From Anagrus nilaparvatae (taxonomy: Eukaryota > Arthropoda > Insecta > Hymenoptera > Mymaridae), in contig JAKSXM010000288.1 in assembly GCA_022575985.1 (NCBI GenBank), positions 3,437,501-3,501,500 of the forward strand: DNA of 64,000 nt, given 5' to 3'. The notes below the pieces were generated by a model that was given only the letters and a program-made list of their open reading frames with translations, made no database searches and was not told where the DNA came from. Of the stretch, positions 37,001 to 48,285 are shown in pieces (within the stretch, counting starts at the first letter, position 1; the number at the start of each line of letters is the position of its first letter). Made by a program: the position numbers and the translations under genes.

Positions 37001-37822
37001 TTTTGGCCACTTCTAGTTTCATTTTTAGTGGTTTAAATTTTTAAAATTGGAAATCAAGACATCATGTTTAAATTTCAAGTTGGCCTATATTTCAGTTTTT
37101 CTCTCGATTTGTCCCAAAAAATTTTTTGAAATTTAACATTCTAATGAGCGCCAATAATCACTATTTTAGTCTGCAAATCAGTCAAAATTATAGCTAAAAA
37201 GGGGCAGAAATTTTTTTCTTTTTCTTCTAAGTTGTCTTTTTTGGGCAATTTTACCCATTAAACATCATGGATTCTATTTTGTTTGGAAGAAAATAGTATA
37301 TTAAGTATTAAGGGCGTAAAATTTTAGCGATAATGTGAGCACTAGAAGAAGTGCTCAGCGAACCCGGGTGTGAGTGATATGTGTTCACACTAGTTCATAC
37401 ACTGTTCACACATTCGCCCATTTTGCTTACCATATTTTTTGCCTATCTACTCGTAAAACGAGCGCATACAATTTTGTGACAAGTTTTAGGCCTGGGAGGG
37501 CAAAAAAAATATTTTCAACCTCCTTTTTTTGGCTAATTTTGGCAGACTAAAATAATGAATGGTACATCTCATATGAATGCTACATATCAAAAATTTTTTA
37601 ACACAAACTGACGCATAAGCTAAAATTATAGAAAAATTTGAGCAAATTTCATCATGTTTAAATTTGAAAAGTTCATTCATTCTAAGATATTTCATCCTTT
37701 TCAAGGCAAAAATCAATAGTCTCAAAAAAATTAATTTTCGAGCATCAGAATTTTATTTTTTAAGTAGTTGTTAATAATTAATAAGAAAAAATTTTATAAT
37801 TTTTAGCTCCTATAGAAGAAAA
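37001..37822. other. Spacer upstream of the F-box gene, containing one repeat
   Basis: Apart from the MITE-like copy at 37280-37505 the stretch is unique-looking AT-rich DNA. It ends with a plausible 3' splice site (TTATAATTTTTAG ending at 37806) 16 bases before the ATG at 37823, suggesting an untranslated first exon further upstream. Confidence 0.4.
37280..37505 (+). mobile_element. MITE-like repeat, family with GGGAGGGCAAAAAA end, copy 2
   Basis: Runs from AGTATATTAAGTATTAAGGG through an internal hairpin (AAGTGCTCAGCGAACCCGGG) to GCCTGGGAGGGCAAAAAA. It aligns with the inverted copy at 22531-22748 over its length. Confidence 0.65.
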
Positions 37823-39319
37823 ATGAAAAGGAGGCTTACAAATCGTTCTTTCACCAACGGAAATGAAGTTTGGAACCAGATGAACATAAACGCTTTAAAC
37901 AGCGATTGTTTGATTGGCATCTTTGAGTATTTACCATATCTAGATAGATTGAAAATTGAATTAATATGCAAAAGATGGAACATTCTGGGCAAAAGTTCTT
38001 GGTCTAACGACCATAGTTTAAGTTTATGTAAAGAAATGAAATCTAAATATATATTCTTTCCTGATCTAAAAAAAAATACGAAAATAATTTTGGCTATAAT
38101 AAAAAGATGTAAAAATATAAATAACGTCACATTAAAAAATGATTTAAATATTAACTATTCAATAATTTTAAAAAGTATCTCAAAAAAATGTCATAACATA
38201 AATACTTTAAACATAAGTAAAGATTTTATTCTTAAAGAACAAGTATACTTTGATAAAGATATCGAATTATTATTTAAAAATAATGCAAAGCTTTCAAGTA
38301 CTACATTAGAAGGATTAAAATTAAATAGTAATTGTCTATTAAAATTAAATCCTAATAGCATAACAGAGCTAGAAATCTTCTTTTGTAATTTTAAATTTGA
38401 AAAAAATAATTATTCTATTTTTTCTAAATTTAAAAATTTGAAAAAATTTCGATGCTTCATTTATGATTACTATAATAATATTGTTGATGAATTTTGTAAA
38501 AGTGAGTGTACAAATTTAAGTGAATTGACTTTATGGGCTGATAAAGAATGCTTTAATAATTTATCAAATTTTTTTTTAAGGCAAAAATCATTGTCAAATA
38601 TATTTATTAAATCTATTGCTCCAGGTTACCAAACTGATTTACATCTACTTAAAAGTTTAAAAGCAGATATAATCACACATTTACACATAAACATTGATGA
38701 AAGTACTTCTTGTTATTTACCAAATTTTCCAAATATGATTTGTTGTATGTGTAGAGTTAACAACTTAACTGATAAAATAGTCAAAAATGTTATTAATTGT
38801 AAAAACTTAAGAGGTATTGGATTTCTTCTACTAAACGAAGGTTCATATTCTTTGACTTCAAAAGGTGAAAATTTATTTTCCGAATTACAGGAAATTAAAT
38901 TTTTTGCATTTTGTGAATTTAATAATAATATTTATAAAATATTAAAAATCGTATCAAAATACAAAAGCTTAATAGAAGTAAATATTCGAGGTTCAAAATT
39001 TACTAAATCTGGTAAAAAAAGCATTTGTTTGTTAGAAAATTTAAAAATATTAAACATTAGTGGTACTAAAATTACTGAAAAAGAGTTAATAGATATAGTA
39101 GATAAATTAATTAAATTAGAAACAATTAATTATCTTTTTTGCAAAATCTTAGCTTATAAAACCTTTAAAATTATAAATGATATAAAAGTTAAACGATTTG
39201 ATAACCATATTTTAAAAATATTCTCTCATGATTATCGTGATCAAATAAAACGATCAATTAAAAATGAAAGTGACTTAGATAAACTTGGTTTGTTATCTTT
39301 AGAAATAAACTATGCATAA
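37823..39319 (+). CDS. F-box protein with leucine-rich-repeat-like C-terminal part
   Basis: Single long exon of 498 codons from the ATG at 37823. Residues about 21-65 form an F-box (LNSDCLIGIFEYLPYLDRLK, then ICKRWN), the module that binds Skp1 in SCF ubiquitin ligases. The rest is Leu/Ile/Asn-rich with irregular repeats of the form L-x-x-L-x-I/L-x-x-x (for example CTNLSELTLW, and LENLKILNISGTKITEKEL), as in divergent F-box/LRR substrate receptors. No ortholog is recognised; the low-complexity Lys/Asn content reflects extreme AT bias. The ATG lies just after a 3' splice site, so an upstream untranslated exon is likely. A possible poly-A signal AATAAA is near 39471. Confidence 0.85.
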   Translation: MKRRLTNRSFTNGNEVWNQMNINALNSDCLIGIFEYLPYLDRLKIELICKRWNILGKSSWSNDHSLSLCKEMKSKYIFFPDLKKNTKIILAIIKRCKNINNVTLKNDLNINYSIILKSISKKCHNINTLNISKDFILKEQVYFDKDIELLFKNNAKLSSTTLEGLKLNSNCLLKLNPNSITELEIFFCNFKFEKNNYSIFSKFKNLKKFRCFIYDYYNNIVDEFCKSECTNLSELTLWADKECFNNLSNFFLRQKSLSNIFIKSIAPGYQTDLHLLKSLKADIITHLHINIDESTSCYLPNFPNMICCMCRVNNLTDKIVKNVINCKNLRGIGFLLLNEGSYSLTSKGENLFSELQEIKFFAFCEFNNNIYKILKIVSKYKSLIEVNIRGSKFTKSGKKSICLLENLKILNISGTKITEKELIDIVDKLIKLETINYLFCKILAYKTFKIINDIKVKRFDNHILKIFSHDYRDQIKRSIKNESDLDKLGLLSLEINYA

Positions 39320-39672
39320 AAAATATTATTGTTATAATTATTTTACAACCCATTCCTATCAAATCATTCTATCATTTTCTGTATATGCTAGCTCTCGATC
39401 AACACACATAAACATAATTTTAGAAATATTGAGTTGTAACCAAAATTTATACAGTTCATCTATACACGTTGAATAAAAGCAATATGACATCTGACCTGAT
39501 GCTTGATGAATAGAACCAACACCCATAAAGGGTAAAAAGTATAATGTAATGTCCATTTATCAGTGTTTTAGTTTTTATAATTGACAAAATAATATATAAA
39601 TTACGCTTCGCGTACCTACGTCGTAGAAATGACGATAATGTCATTATTTACTAATTAAATTTTGAAAAAAGA

Positions 39673-39737
39673 ATAGTATATTAAGTATCAAGGGCGTTAT
39701 TTACGCGCAAGTTTTAGGCCCGGTAGGGCAAAAAAGG
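39673..39737 (+). mobile_element. Internally deleted copy 3 of the GGGCAAAAAA-end repeat
   Basis: Only the two ends remain: TATATTAAGTATCAAGGGCG at about 39677 and AGGCCCGGTAGGGCAAAAAA at about 39716. The hairpin interior is gone. Confidence 0.6.
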
Positions 39738-39831
39738 TATATATTATGTGCATTTCTACGAGAAAGTCCTTTTTATGAGCACCAAAAGTGAAGAAAAAAA
39801 AATTCACGAGGCCGCTACTGCCACGGTGATT

Positions 39832-40295
39832 TTTTGCTAGTTTGAACCCTATAGAATGCAAAAAAAGCGTGAACACGAAATCGGCGATGGATGCCAAAAA
39901 GATTTTGCCACTTCTATGTCAAAAACCGTGTTTTTCGTATCTGAGCTCCCCCAAATTTTCAAAATAAGTTTTTAGGTAAATAAAATTACAAAAACTAGAT
40001 AAAAAAATATGATTGCCAGGGAACAACCACAGCAGAAGAAAAAAAAAAATTCTTTTTCCGATGAAATTTTGCCAAGTTATCGTCAATTTTGTCTTAAAAA
40101 AGATTGAAGTTCTATATTGAAAAATGTCTGTTTCTGAACTTTAAGCATGCATTACTCGCTTGATTTTCATCGTAAAATAATAATTTTATTTTTAAAATCG
40201 ATGTATTTTTCCCTGGCAATTCATTTCTTTATGAAAAAAATCATTTTTATATGTACCAAATTTCAATTTATAGGTCAAAAGCATTTTAAAACCGT
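39832..40295. repeat. Single arm of the 23.2-kb foldback family
   Basis: Diverged half-element matching the left arm at 23290-23790: GTGAACACGAAATCGGCGAT, then GTGTTTTTCGTATCTGAGCT, then CATTACTCGCTTGATTTTCA, in order. It stops at the symmetry centre, so only one arm is present. Confidence 0.65.
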
Positions 40296-40489
40296 TTAAG
40301 GGCGGGGAGTCAAACGAGACTTATGGAGCATTCAGACGAGAAAAAAAATTTTAACCACCACCTCCAAAATTTGCTCCCACTTTTTATTATTTAGCACGAA
40401 TAGACATAAATATACAAGAATAGGACGGAGTGGGTAAATATCGAAAGTGGGGGTTACACATTTTTTCTCGTCTGAATGCTCCCTTAGAA

Positions 40490-41080
40490 TCATTTCAATT
40501 TAAGGACTTTGAAAATTCTGGGCTTAGTGACATAGAATAATTCAGGTTTAGGGACTTGGAATAATTTTGATTTAGAGACCTAGAATAATAGGTACGCGTT
40601 TAGGTAATCAGATATATTTGGGTTTTGAATCTTAACATCTAGTAAGGCGATAATTACAAATTATAAAATTATAAAATTGTATTGTAATGTTGCGTAACAT
40701 TTGCATTAAACCTTGCCCTTAGCTGTAGTAAACATTTTCCATACATTTAGGTTGTATTTGAGAAAATCCACCAAAAGATTGCAAGTGTTAATTGCAACAT
40801 TAAATGTTCAACCTTTTGAAAAAAAAAAATTTTCACGCACAACTTGCTAATATGTTTTTTTGTGTTCTTTAGATCATAATATATAGCCACGAAAAGGTGA
40901 TGAACAGAAAAAATGTTGCGTGTACAATAGTTTTTTTTCAGTTGGAAGGCTCAAAATCACGTTTTTGCGATATTTGAAAAAAACCAATTTTTGAAAGTTT
41001 TTTTTAATCAACTAAAATCATTATAAAAGATAAATTTATGTTTTTTCACTTGTATTGAACTCATAAATTACTAAAAAAAA
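40490..41080 (-). repeat. Diverged copy of the 31-37 kb repeat family
   Basis: On the minus strand it contains the order found in the large complex: sequence like TCACTTGT...GTCACTTTC and AAAACGTGATTTTGAG (41060-40860), TGTTACGCAACATTACAATA (about 40700), then CCCTAAACCTGAATTATTCT units (40520-40570). Confidence 0.6.
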
Positions 41081-42293
41081 GCATTTTTCTAAAAAAATGA
41101 TACAAATTTTTAATTATTAGCGTCTTAAGGGGGCTCAAAAGTTAAAAAAACGTTTTGAAAAATAAAGATTGCTTATTTAGCTTTTAAAACTTTTTTAAGT
41201 GGAATTATTATTAAAAGGTAATAAAAAAGTTAAATAAAACAAAATTCATTAATTATGAGCTTTAGAAACAACCTAAAACAGCTGAAAATAACTCCAAAGC
41301 TAAATTAACCAATTTTGGATCATTTTTAAAATAACAATAGATTTTCTTTATTACTATTAATTTGGGTCGCTCTTTTGAGTTCCGGGGCCCGTTTTTTTAT
41401 ACATCCATTGCGAAACGAGATATCAACCCCTAAAGTGGGGTAAATTTTCTAATAATTCTTAAAGAAACTTAAGTTCTTCCCAAATGCAAAAAAGACTCTA
41501 TTTAGCATATAAAATATTTACTAGGAATCCCAAGAAAACTTTTTTTATCTGTTACTTTCGTTTTTTGTGTTCCTAAACTTTATTATGGTTTCTGTTATTA
41601 AAATTCTCTGCTTGTACAACCAAAAAAAGGATTAAGATACCAAAATAAATAACCTGCAGTTTTTTTTTGTGACTGAGTCATTTTGGGAAAAATAGATACT
41701 GTATTAGAATTTAGAGACTCAAAATGCATAAAGAACGTAACAGATAATTAAACACCAGTAAGGAATTACCTCGAAATTCCTATTGCGGGCAACGAGACCG
41801 TTTAGGGTAAAAAAGGATTTAATATTCGTATTATTAAGCCACCCAGCCTATAAACACGTTTCATATTTAAAAGCATCCGTTTGCAAAAACCGGAATTTTT
41901 CCGTTTGTGGAAACTAGATTCTTATTTGTTAAAACTGCATTTTTTTTTCGGTGTAGGTTTATTTTTTGCAAGCCTGTACGTGGATGTAATTATGATGTCT
42001 CTAAACTTTTACTGTGTTTAGTTAGGACTTTGTATATAAAAAAAGCTAAAGGCTGTCATTGGGTTTGAAATATTATTTAGAATGCCCCGAAAAAATTGCA
42101 AGATGTTTATGTTAACTATAGCAAGTAAAATACATCATTGCGAAGGAGAGGATATACTAAGCAAATACTTGTTTAATGCAATACCAAAACTTTTTTTTTT
42201 AACTCTTCAATTTTTATGATAGTAACAATTAAGATTAATTAAACTTGTTAAACCACAATACTGATTATTTTATATGGCAGTTGTTTATCTTAA
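41081..42293. other. AT-rich spacer, no feature seen
   Basis: No gene-like frame or RNA. Nothing I could resolve into a repeat with clear borders. Confidence 0.35.
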
Positions 42294-43001
42294 GGGGGTA
42301 GACCTAATTGGAGATAGAAAAAAGGTGTGGTTTTCTGGTTAGGTTTTCGGGTAGAAATAATTGAGATAATTTTTTCAAAGTTGGCACTTTATTAGATTAT
42401 AAGTTGCTAAACATTTTTTTTTTTTTTTTTTTAATTTTTTCAAAATGGCGCCGAGTACAGGTCCTCAAAGTTGGGCCTCACTTTTCACTGTGTGCAGGAT
42501 TCCGGTCTCCAAATTGTTCAGAAACACACGAAACCAAATTAATTATGTTTGGGAAACATTTTTCTTCTGGATTGATGGATTCAAATTTCGGAAAATGGAA
42601 AATTGTGAAAATTATTTAATTTTTTTCAAAATTTGCAATTTTTTTCACATGTTTTTTTGAAAGAAAAAAAAAATTGGGACAATTTTTGGAAAAACCCTTC
42701 CATCAATCCAGAAGATAATTGTATTTTAAAAATGTAGCCAAAAAATTAGGAAGATATCTTAATTATTTTTTGAGTTATCGTGCACACAAATCGAAAAACG
42801 TTGTTTCGAGAAAAACGCGTTTAAAGTTTAGAATACTGTATCTTACGCCTTTCGCGGTGTCTCGCTTCATCGTCTATAACTTTCTTATTATTCAAGATAT
42901 CATTATAAAAATTTTTTTCCATATTTTTAAGATATTTTCGAACCCAAAAAAAATAAAAACCGAAAATCGATTACGATAAAGTTCCAATTAGGTCTACCCC
43001 C
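42294..43001. mobile_element. TTAA-flanked MITE, copy 2
   Basis: Begins GGGGGTAGACCTAATTGGA right after TTAA (42290-42293) and ends with the inverse TCCAATTAGGTCTACCCCC right before TTAA (43002-43005). The 18-19 bp ends are essentially perfect and the TTAA target duplication is exact. The interior shares the AAAAACGCGTTTAAAGTTT block with 29536-29981. It has no transposase; the frames of 71-86 codons inside are incidental. TTAA specificity points to piggyBac-type mobilisation. Confidence 0.75.
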
Positions 43002-43755
43002 TTAATAAATAAAAATTTACGAAATAAAAATATTATAATTTATACAATGAATATTTTTTGGAAAATTAGTATTTGTAATTTTCAATATTTTTAAGCCCAG
43101 TAAAAATTACTGCCATTACTAGTAACCTGCAGTTAGGCCTTTTTTTAAATGCCCATGTAGGTGATTTCTATACAAATTTTCCATCGAGATATAGCATTTG
43201 GGGGAAGCACGCCTATCTCAGCGCGCGTTAAAAAAATGGTACAAGATTGTATTGTTAATTTTCGTGTAATGCCTTCTCTTTTCATTTGTCGTTTTATTTT
43301 CTCTACCCTAGAATATAGAACCCCTGCCCACGTCTTATAAAACTGCCAGCAAGTGGCAAGAATTTACAATTATCAGACACCTTACGTTAGAAACAAAAAA
43401 CACCATGTCCAAAAGACACCACCATCAGATTGGGGATTTTAGGCTATCTTAAAAACATCGCTTTTTTTCGTAAGTATCACCCTTAGAACCCCGTAACCCG
43501 CAATTTTTGTCAGCTATTCTCTTATCATAGTCAAATGCCCATTTTTGGCTGAAAATAGCAATTTTGAAATTGCTGACAAAATTACAATTTTAGATGAAAA
43601 GTACCAGAAAAGCCGATCTCCGATCGGGTTAGCATCTCATCTATAAAAATTTAGGTAGTTATTTGGTTTTGTTATGTGAGTCCTACACCTGCACCAATTT
43701 TTTTTGTTTTTTTATTAAATTAGAATTTTTTTGCATGTTATCAGAGTAGTCTCGC

Positions 43756-43952
43756 ATTCTTTATTCGATTTAGAAAATTTTGGCATAAACACTTTTTTAA
43801 TATAATATATAAAAATCAAGAGCGTGAGTTGATCAGAAAAATTTTGAAGCAAACTTTTTTCGACAAAAAATTTTTCTGACCAACTCATTTCCATATTTTT
43901 GATTCAATTAAAAAAGTGTTTACGCCAAAATTTTCTAAATTGAATAAAGAAC
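43756..43952. repeat. 197-bp palindrome
   Basis: TTAGAAAATTTTGGCATAAA near 43770 returns inverted as TTTACGCCAAAATTTTCTAA near 43919; the pairing continues inward through ACTTTTTTAA and GATCAGAAAAATTTT. Hairpin-forming, noncoding. Confidence 0.7.
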
Positions 43953-44708
43953 GTGGTAAAAATGTAATTATTTTTTAAGCGATATCTAAAATACCTGAAT
44001 GATAATATTACGGTTTAATTAACATTCTCATAAACCGTAGAGCATTCAAATTCTGGTTTGATAACAGTAACCAAAAAACGAGTAAATTTCCATGAATAGT
44101 AAAATGAAATTTTTATTTCTACCATTTTTACTTTTTTGCACCGGTAATATTTGTCCGATTTATTTAATTAATTAATTTATTTAATTCTTTATATATAAAA
44201 TATGAGAAAAATCGTTAGAGCCGTTTTTGAGATAGAATGACTGGAAAGGAAATAGATAGGTACATACTAAAAAAAAGATACAATTCCTTGCTCGTTTTAT
44301 AGAATAAGATAAGATAGGTCTTAAAGGTTTGAACGATTGCCTATAATTCAGTATAATTCGGATTCCTAAAAATTTGCGTCTATTTCTATATTTTTCTAAA
44401 TTATACAGGCTTCAACATTCAAATTATAAATATAAGCATGTTCTATGTTCGCTGTTGTGCACTGAGAAAAAAAATTAGAAGAAATTATTATAAATAATGG
44501 TAAAAACTCCTATCTTTTTATAGTATAATTGAGCACTATGTTTCACTTTATTTTAGAAAATAATATTTTAGTATGTAAAGTTTACCATGAATATTCATGG
44601 AATTAATCATATATAAAGTGCGTATATTACTTGTTTGAGTACTAATTTTTACTATACGAGAAGTGTAATTAGTGTAAAATGAAATTTATATCTAAATTTT
44701 ACTAGACT

Positions 44709-46653
44709 CGCCCGTACAAAGCCACTGTATACAGTCGTGTATACAGTAACTGTATGCAGCCCTGTATACAGTCCTGTATACAGTTTTTCACGGAATACAG
44801 ACACTGCATACAGAATTTTTTTTTTATTTTTTTTTTTAACAAAACACTAATTAGCACGTAAGAAATAGGCCCTAGGGATGCATAACATGGTCAGGAGAAT
44901 TATTCGATACTCAGAAGAACAAAATAACCCTTAGGGCCCAATTGGAGAAAAATGAAATTCTGATGTATGAATAGAACCCCAGGGATGAAAACGGACTATA
45001 GGGGTAAAAAATGGGTCCAGCATGATAACGTAAATACTACCAGATAAATTCGGCTATCCAGGGGCCCATCGGGCCCTATCTGGTAAAAAAGAAATTCTGA
45101 TGTTTATGATTCCTAAGTTCGAAAATGGACTTTTGGGGTAAAAAATGGGTCGAGAATCACTAAAATAAATACCAACGGATAGAATTATCTATCCCGGGGC
45201 CCATTGGGCCCAACCGGAAAAAAATGAAATTCTGATGTATAAATTGATTCCTAGGGATGAAAATGGACTGTTGGGGCAATAAATGGGTCGAGAATGACAA
45301 AATAAATACAAACGGATAGAATCAGCGATCTCGGGGCCCATTAGGCCCAATCGGGGAGAAATGAGTTACTGATGTACAAATTGATCTCTAGGGTTAAAAA
45401 TGGACTGTGGTGGTAAAAAATGGATTTAGCATGATAAAATAAACACAAACGGAAAAAATCCGTCATCCAGGGTCCTATTGGGCCCAACCAGGAAAAAATG
45501 AAATCCTGATTTATAAATTGATCCCCAGGTAGAAAAATCGACTATTGAGGTAAAAAATCGCTCCAATATGATAAAATAAATACCAACTGATAAAATTGGC
45601 TATCTAGGGGCCTATTGGGCCCAATCGGGTAAAAAGGAAATTCTGATTTATAAATTGATCCCCAGGTACAAAAATCGACTATAGAGGTTAAAAATCGCTC
45701 CAATATGATAAAATAAATACCAACTGATAAAATCGGCTATCTAGGGGCCTATTGGGGACAATCGGGTAAAAATAAAATCCTGATTTATAAATTGATCCCC
45801 AGGTACAAAAATCGACTATAGAGGTAAAAAATTACTCCAATATGATAAAATAGTCGATTGGGGATCAATTTATAAATCAGGATTTCATTTTTACCCGATT
45901 GGGCCCAATAGAGCCTTTGGATGACTGATTCTATCCGTTGGTATTTATTTTATCATACTGGATCCATTTTTTACAACTACAGTCCATTTTAATTCTTGGA
46001 GATCAATTTGTACATCAGTAACTCATTCTTTACCGATTGGGCCCAATGGGCCCCGGAACAGCTGATTCTATCCGTTGGTATTTATTTTATCATTGTAGAC
46101 CCATTTATTACCCCAGCAGTCCATTTTCGTCCCTAGGAATCAATTTATACATCAGGATTTTATTTTTACCCGGTTGGGCCCAATGGGCCCCTGGACGTCT
46201 GATTTTATCCGTTTATATTTATTCTATCATGCTGGACTCATTTTTTACCCCTCTAGTTCATTTTCATCCCTGGGGTTCGATTTATACATCAGAATTTTAT
46301 TTTTTCCCGATTGGGCCCAATGGGCCCCTGTATAGCCAAATTTATCCGTTTATATTTATTCTATCATGCTGGACTCATTTTTTACCCCTCTAGTTCATTT
46401 TCATCCCTGGGGTTCTATTTATACATCAGCATTTCACTTTTTTCCGATTGGGCCCAATAGGCCCCTAAGGGTTATTTTGTTCCTCTGAGTAGCGAATAAT
46501 TCTTCTGACCATGTTATGCATCCCTAGGGCCCATTTCTTACGTGCGAATTAGTGTTTTGTTAAAAAAAAAAACAAAAAAAATTCTGTATACAGTGTCTGT
46601 ATTCCGTGAAAAACTGTATGCAGGGCTGTATACAGTGGCTTTGTACGGGCGTA
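44709..46653. mobile_element. Foldback element with arms made of 137-bp tandem repeats
   Basis: Termini CGCCCGTACAAAGCCACTGT (44709) and its inverse (ending 46653) are perfect. Next to them lies a cluster of the self-complementary motif CTGTATACAG and one-base variants (44725-44813; mirror near 46583-46632). The inner arms are tandem arrays with a period of 136-138 bp, each unit marked by TTGGGCCCAAT. Seven units run one way (GGGCCC-type marks near 44934, 45071, 45207, 45343, 45480, 45617, 45754) and five the other way (45901, 46039, 46176, 46313, 46450), meeting near 45850. This organisation matches Foldback-type elements such as Drosophila FB. No protein-coding gene; the frame at 46037-46393 is repeat read-through. 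Confidence 0.85.
44725..44813. repeat. Cluster of CTGTATACAG palindromic motifs
   Basis: Six copies or near-copies of TGTATACAG in 89 bp just inside the left terminus, separated by 5-20 bp; three or four similar copies occur inside the right terminus. Likely transposase recognition repeats, by analogy with other transposon ends. Confidence 0.7.
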
Positions 46654-47362
46654 TAGTAAAAATTCTAGACTTTTATAGGAAAAATTATTTGAATTATAGC
46701 GAAAGAAAATGCCGCCAGATAAAATGAAAGAATTAAGTCTCAATGACGTAATATGAGACATATATATGCTATTTATATACTAAAGAATTGTACTAAAAAT
46801 TACTATACGAGATACTAAATTTTTTAAACGACAACTTAGTAAAAGATTTTAAAAAAATATTGTAACTTTTACTGTTTTCATAGTATAAATTGCAAATCTT
46901 ATTTTTTACTATACTTATAGTAATATTCTTTTTAAGTATATTGTAATTTTTTGGGTAAATTCGCAGGTAGTGCTCAATTACTATTTAATATAGGAATAAT
47001 TCATCTTTTTTTTTCTCAGTGGCGTTTTAAAATTATTTTAATACTTTAATTACAGTAACCTATAACATCTGTAACTTACCAAATATACCTAAAAAATGTT
47101 ATTTGATACTCAATAAGTCATCTTTTTAATAAACCTGTTTAGGTGAGTGTTTTATTATTTAAGTGATGTACACGGATTTCAAAGAGCAAAAAAAATTTTT
47201 TTTGCTACTTTTTTTGGGTAATTAATAAAAAGTACTTTTGTTTATTGCTTCAAAAAGAAAACTTTATTTATTTAAAATCGTAAATAATATCATAAAATGA
47301 TTTTTAAATATAACAGGCAGTGTTATTAAAAATCTTGAAAAATCTTGATCAATGCAAAATTA

Positions 47363-48285
47363 TTAAGCTTTGCTCAATCTATCGCTTGAATAAGAAGAGA
47401 ATTGATAATCTTTGATTTGATCAAAAAATGATTCAAGGTCTTCGAGTCCGTAAGCATAAGCCAAACCTTTAGCCATTTTATAAACAAAAGAGAAATCTTT
47501 TGTTAAAGCTGCTGCTGGCATAAATCCTGTACGAATAAGATCAGCTACGGCATATTCACGAGCTTTTTTATAAGCAGCAATCATTTCTTCGGATTCTTTT
47601 CTGGCGACAGCTTCATAGTAAGCAGTTTTTAATGCAACATATTTTGTAAAAGCAGCTCCAAATGCTGATGCTTCTGATGCAGCAGCTCTAATTTTAGCAA
47701 TTGTTTCAGGAGCGAATCCGTTGGCATAACTGGCGGCAGTTTTTAAGGCAGCGGTTGATTCTTTACTGTTGGAGATTGGGTATTTGGATGAAACTTCTCT
47801 GATAGCTGACAACGATGATGAAGGTATTCCAGATGCAGTTGCTGCTTTCAATGCATATTCAAAGCTCATTGGTGAATAAGCTGAAGATAATGATTCGTAG
47901 GCAGCAGCTATAAATACATTGGCTTCTTTCATACTGACTCCATACTTAACAGCGTTTTTAGCAGCAGCATTTAAAGCTGTAGCTGTTAATGTAGCTACTC
48001 CTGGAGCAGATGCTTCAGCTGCTGCGGTTCTCAATTGAGCTACATCTGCAAATGAAGTTTTAGAAAAGTACGTCTTGATTGCCGCTGAACGAAAAGCGTC
48101 AGCTACTGGTTTTAAAGTTGCTTCATCGAATTTCTATAAAACAAAAATTAAAATTAATTCAAAAATTTTTTTTTAATTTTAGAATAATATGAATTAAGCT
48201 TGATTAAACGTACATTAAAAAAGGTTTCTGTTGTGTAAGCTGCTAAAGCAGCTCCGAGTAAACAGAAGATTGCGGCGTATTTCAT
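47363..48285 (-). CDS. Alanine-rich secreted protein, silk-like in composition
   Basis: Two coding exons: 48285-48214 (24 codons) and 48133-47363 (257 codons with stop), 280 residues. Donor GTACGT at 48213 and acceptor TTTTATAG before 48133 keep phase 0. Exon 1 encodes a textbook signal peptide (MKYAAIFCLLGAALAA), so the product is secreted. The mature part is Ala/Ser/Tyr/Lys-rich: about 52 of the last 223 residues are Ala, in helical stretches such as AAAEAS, ALKAAT and IRAAASEASAFGAAF, and a more ordinary Tyr/Asp-rich C-terminus. Only one Cys, in the signal peptide, so no disulfides. I recognise no domain. Composition recalls helical insect silks or cuticle/gland secretions, but a silk role is inference. 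Codons are much less AT-biased than neighbouring genes, suggesting high expression. Poly-A signal candidates AATAAA lie near 47268-47263, about 95 nt past the stop. Confidence 0.88.

Larger units (their letters stand above)
44460..47021. mobile_element. Outer inverted-repeat element with CACTGAGAAAAAAA ends
   Basis: GCACTGAGAAAAAAAA at 44459 is matched by TTTTTTTTCTCAGTGGC ending near 47023. The flanking arms (44460-44705 and about 46655-47020) share repeated TTTTTACTATACGAG and ATAGTATAATT-like stretches in inverted orientation. The foldback element at 44709-46653 lies inside it. Transposase not seen. Confidence 0.55.

Noticed and set aside
42404..42979. Frames of 71-86 codons inside the TTAA element
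   Set aside because: They lie within a non-autonomous MITE and resemble no transposase.
46037..46393. 118-codon plus-strand frame with Gly-Pro repeats
   Set aside because: It is the 137-bp tandem unit of the foldback element read through in one frame; its peptide repeats follow the DNA period.
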